DNA of 64,000 bases from Candidozyma auris (taxonomy: Eukaryota > Ascomycota > Pichiomycetes > Serinales > Metschnikowiaceae), in NCBI RefSeq assembly GCF_003013715.1, contig NC_072816.1, positions 620,001-684,000 of the forward strand, in the 5' to 3' direction. A program made the translations under genes and the position numbers. This document shows positions 58,029-64,000 of this stretch, piece after piece. Numbering within the stretch: the first letter of the stretch is position 1; each line of letters opens with the position of its first letter. The notes beneath the pieces were generated by a model that was not told where the DNA came from, made no database searches, and saw only the letters and a program-made list of their open reading frames with translations.

Positions 58029-60065
58029 CTACTTGTTGGCTGCTCGCCTTGTCCGCTTGGCTGGACGGTCGATATCCTCTCCGAGCTTCTTCATGAGCTC
58101 TTCACTGTTCTGTACTGAGTCTTGGTTCACATACCCAACTTGTGTCATGATATCGTCGCTCTCGGGCGGCCGGTCCTCCGAGCGGACATCCTCACCGTCA
58201 TCCTCACCACCATCTCGAGCCCGCTTGAGCTTTTCTGTGAGCGATTCGCCGCCACCGGCTAAGCGACCAAACTTCTGCTTCTCTCTGACTTTTCGTGGTG
58301 ATGGAAGCTGCACAGACTCGCTAGCCTCCTCACTTTCTTCCACAGAGCGTCGTTGCGTTTGAAAGTCGTTGTTGATACTCCTAACGTAGTCAAGAAGCGT
58401 GGTGGGTTTTGCCAAGCTCCGAGGCGCATAGATACACCAATGATGATCAAATATGTCTGGCATTTGCAAATTGGCCTTGCCAGCCAGCGTTTGGATCATC
58501 TCCCAGAGGTAAGCGATTGATACGATGGGAATGTTCCATTTTTTGGCAGCATTCATCTTGTTCTGGGAGGAAAGCACAGACACTGACGACAGACCGTCGC
58601 CCGTGGAGTAAATCGGGCAGTTGAGCACGTCTTTGTGCTTGTATTTGAACAACGTCGGACTCTTCCCTAAGAGTCTGTCTTTGAATAAATTAATATTAAC
58701 GATAAGCAAGTCTCGCTTCGATGCAAGGGTCTCGCAAAACTCAAGATTTAGATACTCAATGAGTTTTTCAATGTGTAGTAGCTCCACTCCCGTGAAGCCC
58801 GTGATGCAAACTTTAAATTTCTTCGGCAGCGGCACCAACCCTTGCAAGGGTTTGCACCAGCTGTCATGACGAATCTGTTTATAGTAGATTGACCGTTCAA
58901 TGAACCAGTCGGTGACAACATGGACATCCTTACTGTTGATTCGACGCTTCATCCCGCTTGGGAGCATCAGAAGAACCAAATTGGCCTGAGGCCCGCTCTT
59001 CACCAAAAGAAGCACATGTGTGATTGTTTCGTCGTCAGCAGAGCCAGCCACTTCTCCGTTATGCGACTCCACTACCGTCCTCAACACTTTCTGCTGAGGA
59101 ATCGAGAAACCTACCGGTAAAAACTTGAAGCCCACAAAAAGCGAGCTTTTCTTGGCCGCCGGCGACCTGGGCGCCAGCTCCGTAGTTGTGATTGTTGTTT
59201 CCTTCTCCTCAGCAGGCTCGTCCCAGATACTCTCCTTGATCGTTTTCGCCGCCTTGGACCGTGCATTGTTCATGATTGAGCTCCACACTTCCGACGACTT
59301 CTTCAAGGGCGCCCTTTCCGCGTCCATGTTCACCCCTGGCGCAGACTGAGGCTTTGACAGCCCAATACGAGCAACGTATAGCTTCTTCCACACAAAAGAC
59401 GCGTTGTTGTAGAGATTGTTCCCATCAGCGGTGAGCACATAGTCGTCGAGGTCCAAAGCAGCACCTCTCAAGCACGAGTCGTACACCCAAAGCGGGTGTA
59501 CCACGGAAATCCCCCACTGCTTGGCCATCGTAAAGCGCTTCCCCAGAGTCTCTGTGCTCACCACCACATCGCTGCTGGGAGTTAGCGTCGTGCTGACCGT
59601 AGCACCCTTCTTTTCCATGCAAACAGACACCTCGTCCGCCAGAAACGCGTCAGTGAGCAGATCTCGAGGCATTGCCCCGGCCACAGGCGTTCTGAACCTC
59701 TCAGCAAACAACTTCAGCACCACTTCCACAGCAGGCCTGTCTATTCGTGCAACACACACATTGAACAGCAGAAACACAGGCAACTGGTACTCGTTTGGAT
59801 CGAGCCCCGTGTCGTCGCCCGCAGTCCATCTCTCGTGGATCTTCTTGATGGCGGTTGGTGCCAAAAACACAATGTCGTGCCGGTACTTGATTGAGTACTT
59901 GTACTTCTCTGTTGATCTGGAGCCCACAATTAAATACTGGACCAGACTCATGAGGTCGCTCTGGTGGGTGCCGCCCAAGGCCAAGATCTTCTCTGCGATC
60001 TCGTGGCGTTCCAGCCCCTGGAGCCCCGTGCAGCAGAACGTGCGGCCCATCAACGGCTTCGACAT
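58029..60065 (-). CDS. DPB11: BRCT-repeat replication initiation/checkpoint protein Dpb11
   Basis: 678 residues with four BRCT repeats in two pairs, roughly 5-90, 115-225, 310-405 and 425-530. Each ends in a hydrophobic-Trp helix (e.g. VVHPLWVYDSCLRG, VVTDWFIERSIYYK, VSIAYLWEMIQ). The first starts LMGRTFCCTGLQGLERHEI, close to Rad4/TopBP1 family openings. The tail is acidic and ends in a basic nuclear-type signal (RPAKRTRRAANK). Dpb11 binds phosphorylated Sld2/Sld3 to fire origins and activates the Mec1 checkpoint. Paired BRCTs with a long linker, rather than a C-terminal pair alone, favour Dpb11 over Rtt107 or Rad9. Start ATG is at 60063-60065, with an exact TGGCTGCGAAAT element 222 bases upstream. 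Confidence 0.88.
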   Translation of the reverse strand: MSKPLMGRTFCCTGLQGLERHEIAEKILALGGTHQSDLMSLVQYLIVGSRSTEKYKYSIKYRHDIVFLAPTAIKKIHERWTAGDDTGLDPNEYQLPVFLLFNVCVARIDRPAVEVVLKLFAERFRTPVAGAMPRDLLTDAFLADEVSVCMEKKGATVSTTLTPSSDVVVSTETLGKRFTMAKQWGISVVHPLWVYDSCLRGAALDLDDYVLTADGNNLYNNASFVWKKLYVARIGLSKPQSAPGVNMDAERAPLKKSSEVWSSIMNNARSKAAKTIKESIWDEPAEEKETTITTTELAPRSPAAKKSSLFVGFKFLPVGFSIPQQKVLRTVVESHNGEVAGSADDETITHVLLLVKSGPQANLVLLMLPSGMKRRINSKDVHVVTDWFIERSIYYKQIRHDSWCKPLQGLVPLPKKFKVCITGFTGVELLHIEKLIEYLNLEFCETLASKRDLLIVNINLFKDRLLGKSPTLFKYKHKDVLNCPIYSTGDGLSSVSVLSSQNKMNAAKKWNIPIVSIAYLWEMIQTLAGKANLQMPDIFDHHWCIYAPRSLAKPTTLLDYVRSINNDFQTQRRSVEESEEASESVQLPSPRKVREKQKFGRLAGGGESLTEKLKRARDGGEDDGEDVRSEDRPPESDDIMTQVGYVNQDSVQNSEELMKKLGEDIDRPAKRTRRAANK

Positions 60066-60286
60066 AGTTTCATGGGTAGTTGTATGTGAGTGGTGAGTGG
60101 GATGCGCGATATCAGTAGAGGATGGGTGATGATGGAGGTTGGAGGCAGTGGAAGAAGTGGGGGATAGTTTAAAGAGATGAGTAGAAATTAGAAGTTATAC
60201 AAGGGTCGGTTTGGAGTGTAGAAGCTGAAATTGTTTGTGTGGTTCGCTCAATGTGGATGTACGATGAAGTGTATGGGAGTTTTCTA

Positions 60287-60298
60287 TGGCTGCGAAAT
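60287..60298 (+). promoter_or_regulatory. TGGCTGCGAAA element, exact copy
   Basis: 222 bases upstream of DPB11, opposite in strand to the gene. Confidence 0.5.
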
Positions 60299-61201
60299 TT
60301 TTCAGAGCTGTTGAGAAGGAGGTAAGATGGCGAAAGAGGGGGGTTGAGGAGATGAGGGTGGGTTTATGGGAGTAGACTGACATAGATCAAAGTTCTCACT
60401 TGACAGGGAAAGTCGTCTATTCATGTATCTCTAAGCGGGAGTTTTCAGCGAAGGGTCCATTATCCTGCTAGTCCTCACCCTCAAGGTCTCACAAGTGAGG
60501 TAGTTCTGAAATGATGTATCATGTAGTTACAGTTCATAACTACTTCGTTGTAGCTGCTCTTGAACCATTGTGGTTTGTGGGCCCCAAGAAGTAGAATTAT
60601 TGTAAAGGACAACGTGGTATCCGCTCGTACCTCTTTGTAAAGTGTATTCTACGGGGTATCGCCTAGTGCCAATCTGATCCCGCCTTGCAATTTATGCCTG
60701 GAAACGCCAACAGAGAAATCTGCTGTACCAGAGTCAATCTCGATTCCCCAACGCCTCCCACAGTGTGGTTCGGGGAATAAAATGTAAGCAAACAGATCAG
60801 TATAATTGATAGCTAATGGATGAGAAGTTGTCACCGAATAGCACATTGGATGGAGGTAAAAAGGCAGGCAATCTCGACTGTTCATCAGCGAGAGCACATA
60901 CAGCGCCTAATGAAAACGCCTGCTTCTATTCTACCGTACAGTTAGTGTATGTCAATGGCACCGGGGGTGCTACAATTGTCAATAGAGAAGTGCATGTCAG
61001 CATCGATTACCCCCTCACTAACAACCACGGACGGCCCAGCAGCACCACGTGAACAGCAGCTTGTGTGTGATCTGGCACGCTGTCAACATAGCAAAAACGC
61101 TTTCTTTTTATTTCGTGGAGCAGGGATCTACAATTGTCAGAAACGGGGACATAGGAGGGTAAAGCAGAGTTCAAGGTGGACAAAGGAGGGATCGTCAATA
61201 T

Positions 61202-61325
61202 GGACCATCGAGCATTAGTGGGGGACCATCGAGCGTTAGTGGGGATCGACGTCGATTGAGCAATAGTTGGGATCGTCGTTACAGGCTGTGGTTATAGTTT
61301 TTCGTTACAGTCTGTCGTTATAGTT
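61202..61325 (+). repeat. Two adjacent imperfect tandem duplications
   Basis: Unit A, about 21 bases: GGACCATCGAGCATTAGTGG at 61202 and its near copy (one A-to-G change) at 61223. Unit B, 24 bases, at 61276-61299 and 61302-61325, differing at two positions. The palindrome ATCGACGTCGAT (61245-61256) lies between them. Confidence 0.8.
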
Positions 61326-61819
61326 CATCTCGCTAACGCTCACCGATCGATCTCACGTCGATGTCCTGGTGAGTGAGTCAAGCCACCAATGGCACCTCCC
61401 GCAATTACCGCATGAGGATGCGTAAGTGGAGCCCCCCGGCCAAACAGAACAGCAGGGTCCTGGGCGGCGGCAAAAAGCAGATCCAGAGGACATTCACAAC
61501 GAACAACCAACCATTTGCAAAGAATAGCTTTGAAAAAGAAATGTAGCGTTTAAAAGAAATCTGTAGAGGTGGAAGCTGGAAGTGGATGTGTAGAAGTGGT
61601 GGGTGCACTTGGCTACTGGCAGAAAATCCTCAGCTGGAGCAGAGCGAAGACGCCATCCCAAACGAGCAACAAACAAACAAGCAAGCTGGGAAGAAGACTT
61701 CAACACACAAAGTTCACAGGCGGCCCAGTTCCCGCCGCCCACGTTAAGCCAAGTTCCAAGCCCACTGAGTATATACGAGAAGCGCTAGGGCATAGAATTC
61801 CAGGGAGCAATTGCATGTT

Positions 61820-61851
61820 TGGGAATCTTTGGGGAATCTTTGGGGAATCTC
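61820..61851 (+). repeat. 11-bp tandem repeat (about three units)
   Basis: TGGGAATCTTT, GGGGAATCTTT, GGGGAATCTC in immediate succession. Confidence 0.8.
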
Positions 61852-62234
61852 TGCAGCGGCCCGCAGCAGGGAGAGTGAGAGTTTCAGATTCACGCGGTGA
61901 CGGTGACTAAAAAAAAAGGAAAAGAATGGCTCTGACTTCGCAGGCGGCCCAAGCTGTTTCCAGCAGGCGTGCTACTTAGTCAGGAAACCGCCGCGGCAGG
62001 CGCCTAGAAATTGGAGGTGTGTGGCAGGAAGGGGAACAGAGAATGTAGGAACAAGTCAAACAAAGACAATAACAGGGAAGGTGACAGGCGACAATGGTAG
62101 GGGCCTAAGATGGAGAAATTTAAATTGGATGAACTTGTAGATGGAGCAATCAGGGATATGGGGCCTGGAGATGGCATCGGGGAGGTAGCAAATAGGCAAC
62201 GGGGCGCCGGGGCTGGAGGCGCTCGCCCGCCTGG

Positions 62235-62246
62235 TGGCTGCGAAAA
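62235..62246 (+). promoter_or_regulatory. TGGCTGCGAAAA element, exact copy
   Basis: About 1.15 kb upstream of the wall-protein ATG, same strand; far for a promoter element unless the upstream region is regulatory or transcribed. Confidence 0.45.
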
Positions 62247-62400
62247 GTCGGCGGCAGCCCACCAGGACCAGCGAGAGGCCCCAGCCCAAAGCACCAGCCA
62301 GCGTGAAACACGATGGAGACCAAAATAGTACGATGATGAAAGTGCCGTCTGAGGAGGACGTGGCCGTGGAATTCCTTCAGCGTGGGTCCACCGCACTGGG

Positions 62401-62430
62401 TGCTGCTGCTGCTGCTTCTGCTGCTGCTGT
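62401..62430 (+). repeat. (CTG)n-rich triplet run
   Basis: Ten triplets, TGCTGCTG... with one TTC interruption. Not in a supported gene. Confidence 0.8.
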
Positions 62431-62769
62431 CGTCGATGCGCTTGTTGTTGCAATCGACGCAGCGACCTCCCTTGAACCCAAGTGCACAACACCCTGCCCT
62501 ATCCAGCAAGAAAGGAGATGCAATTGTTGATTGCCTGCTTGTTTAGTGCCAAAATTTAGTACCACCACCCTTTGTGCTGCTTTCAGCCTCTTTCTGCCTC
62601 TACCATCCAATTCCATCAAATTCCATCAGTGGCCATCGCCAATTCCTACTGCTTGGAGTCACTTGGGCAGCGCTCCACGCCGGCCGTGTGTATTTTTTCG
62701 CCTGTTTGGGCGCGGGCTGGGATGTTTTCCCCGTGCGCCGACTTTGCGCCTCCATGTACCCTCAGCAAA

Positions 62770-62850
62770 CGCTCGCTGTTTGCTCGCTGTTTGCTCGCTT
62801 TGCTCACTTTTTCCCTCTGTTTGCTCGCTTTTCGCCTCTGTTTTTCCTCC
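62770..62850 (+). repeat. Degenerate TTTGCTCGC tandem repeat
   Basis: At least four copies of (G)TTTGCTCGCT or close variants within 80 pyrimidine-rich bases, about 550-620 bases upstream of the wall-protein gene. Confidence 0.7.
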
Positions 62851-63302
62851 CGCTTGTGCTCGCCTGCCCCCACTGGCCTTGCTGTTTTCGGCCGCCGCAA
62901 GCGCGCCTCCTCCAGGCAAAAACCCCCTTTCCTGGGCCACTGGCGACCGACCTGAACCTCGAGAGCTACCGCTTGAGAGCAGAAGCTCAATTCTGATCTC
63001 TGGTCTTTTGCACTGTAATGTCACTATTTCTCTTGAAGAACATCAGCCACCAGTAAACTTAAATCCCATCGCTTAGGCCCCTCGTTTTCTCTTTTTTTCT
63101 TTTCTCGTCTGGGCAAGCGGCCGCCGGGCAACTGCCAAAAATAGCTCGTAACTGGTGCTTGGGCCCCCGCCTGCACATACCTGGTGCCATCAGACATTTC
63201 ACAATCAGAAAATTTTTTCCTCCTGGCTACCGTCCTGCACCGTCGTCGAGGCTGCTCGCGCCATCCAGAAAAGTCTCTCACCCTCGGGCGGCTTTGCCCA
63301 AC

Positions 63303-63310
63303 TATAAATA
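63303..63310 (+). promoter_or_regulatory. TATA box (TATAAATA)
   Basis: 82 bases before the wall-protein ATG and followed by a pyrimidine-rich stretch, the usual layout for a strongly expressed yeast gene. Confidence 0.65.
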
Positions 63311-63391
63311 CTGGCCCAATCCGCCTCACTTTGCCATTTCTCTTTTCTCTTCTTTCTTTATACTACAACCACAGTCACTCGCTTCTTCATA

Positions 63392-63823
63392 ATGCAATTC
63401 TCCACCGTCGCTGCTGCTTCTGCTCTCGCTGCCACCGTTGCCGCTGGCTACTCTAACGCCACCACCGTCACCACCGACGTTACCGTGACTGGCTACACCA
63501 CCTACTGCCCAGAGCCAACCGTCATCACCATCACCAAGTGTGAGGAGGTTTGCAAGCCAACCGAGATCACCGTGACTGAGGCCACCACCTTGACCGTCAC
63601 TGAGCCATGTGTTGTGCCAACCACCTACACCACTGCTTACCACACCACCACCTCCACTGTTCCATGTGAGGAGTGTGAGCACAAGCCAACCACTGTTGCT
63701 GGTGAGTCCACCAAGCCAGCTGAGTCCACCACCGCTGCTGTCTCCTCTTACGAGGGTGCTGCTGCCAAGAACGTTGCTGGTGCCGTTGCTGGTGTCGCTG
63801 CCGTTGCCGCTGCTTTGTTCTAA
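63392..63823 (+). CDS. Small GPI-anchored cell-wall protein (Pga59/Pga62-like)
   Basis: 143 residues. A signal peptide covers about 1-18 (MQFSTVAAASALAATVAAGY). The mature part is Thr/Val-rich with six cysteines (39, 50, 54, 73, 92, 95) and the segment GYTTYCPEPTVITITKCEEVC, typical of Sed1/Spi1 and Pga59/Pga62 wall proteins. The C-terminus has SSYEGAAAKN followed by a hydrophobic tail ending VAAVAAALF, which fits a GPI attachment signal with the cleavage site near 121-124. Heavily O-mannosylated proteins of this kind coat the wall surface. Codon use is highly biased, suggesting strong expression. A TATA box lies 82 bases upstream. The nearest match I know is C. albicans Pga59/Pga62; orthology is not proven. 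Confidence 0.85.
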   Translation: MQFSTVAAASALAATVAAGYSNATTVTTDVTVTGYTTYCPEPTVITITKCEEVCKPTEITVTEATTLTVTEPCVVPTTYTTAYHTTTSTVPCEECEHKPTTVAGESTKPAESTTAAVSSYEGAAAKNVAGAVAGVAAVAAALF

Positions 63824-64000
63824 GCATGACAGGGACTGTTTTTCTTTAAATAATAACTGACATGATCTCATTCTTTATATCTTGGTGAGCGTTGCACGCG
63901 CCTCCTCATTTCATTCGAACCATAGGTTACAGGGTTTTAATTTTTACATTTTTCTATATCATCGAATATTGTAGTGAGACATTTTGTGTAGTGGGCTTTT
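63824..64000. other. 3' region of the wall-protein gene
   Basis: 177 AT-rich bases to the window edge; probably the 3' UTR. Nothing else seen. Confidence 0.4.

Larger units (their letters stand above)
60066..63391. other. 3.3-kb gene-free region, DPB11 / wall protein
   Basis: No gene I can support. DPB11 side: TGGCTGCGAAAT (60287-60298). 61202-61325 holds two short tandem duplications and the palindrome ATCGACGTCGAT (61245-61256). 61820-61851 has three GGGGAATCTTT-type units. 62235-62246 is an exact TGGCTGCGAAAA. 62401-62430 is a CTG-rich triplet run. 62770-62850 has repeated TTTGCTCGC. TATAAATA (63303-63310) is next to the wall-protein gene. Overlapping ORFs near 62000-63300 follow composition and lack family features. 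Such a long upstream region suggests complex control of the wall-protein gene. Confidence 0.5.

Noticed and set aside
62234..62530. 98-codon ORF starting in the TGGCTGCGAAAA element
   Set aside because: Starts at GTG, is low in complexity and arises from the element and a CTG run.
63024..63329. Possible minus-strand spliced gene with CAG|GTATGT donor after an MSDGTR-like mini exon
   Set aside because: No branch point or acceptor found within a reasonable distance, and it overlaps the wall-protein TATA box.

Overview
The window looks like nuclear chromosomal DNA of a budding yeast, most likely of the CUG-Ser1 (Candida/Clavispora/Metschnikowia) group. Genes are compact and mostly intronless. 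The two introns I can define use GTATGT donors and perfect TACTAAC branch points. The gene content includes a Fad2-type desaturase (absent from Saccharomyces cerevisiae), a Pga59/Pga62-like GPI wall protein and an OPT transporter. CTG codons fall where Ypt7 relatives carry small or polar residues, which fits CUG read as serine. I cannot name the species. Protein descriptions use the standard code, so any Leu from CTG may really be Ser. No tRNA, rRNA, transposon or CRISPR was recognised.

Layout. 0-7 kb: a partial Lpl1-like lipase, a divergent Cdc11-type septin, Sec28 (COPI) and an LCCL-domain membrane protein. 7.6-16.9 kb: an OPT transporter interrupted by an in-frame TAG, the ribonucleotide reductase large subunit RNR1, and a zinc alcohol dehydrogenase with a late frameshift. 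17-31 kb: a three-exon ATP19 hidden from ORF scans, PRP3, an orphan four-TM protein, MUS81, PET123, NDC1, NHX1 and SLY41. 31-46.6 kb: YHM2, FAD2, STE14, GTR1, ERG9, a MINDY deubiquitinase, PAF1, an MFS transporter and an aldo-keto reductase. 46.6-53 kb: a sparse stretch holding two unrecognised genes (a frameshifted membrane protein and a beta-rich protein). 53-64 kb: YPT7, an Smr-domain protein, TEF1, DPB11, a 3.3-kb gene-free region and a GPI wall protein.

Most genes are unrelated housekeeping genes in monocistronic order; no metabolic cluster is visible. Two things stand out. First, a short element, TGGCTGCGAAA, occurs seven times exactly and about ten times in near-matching form in promoters of functionally unrelated genes, suggesting a general regulatory factor site. 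Second, three genes carry single-event disruptions (OPT, alcohol dehydrogenase, orphan membrane protein), all in plausibly dispensable genes, while the essential genes are intact.
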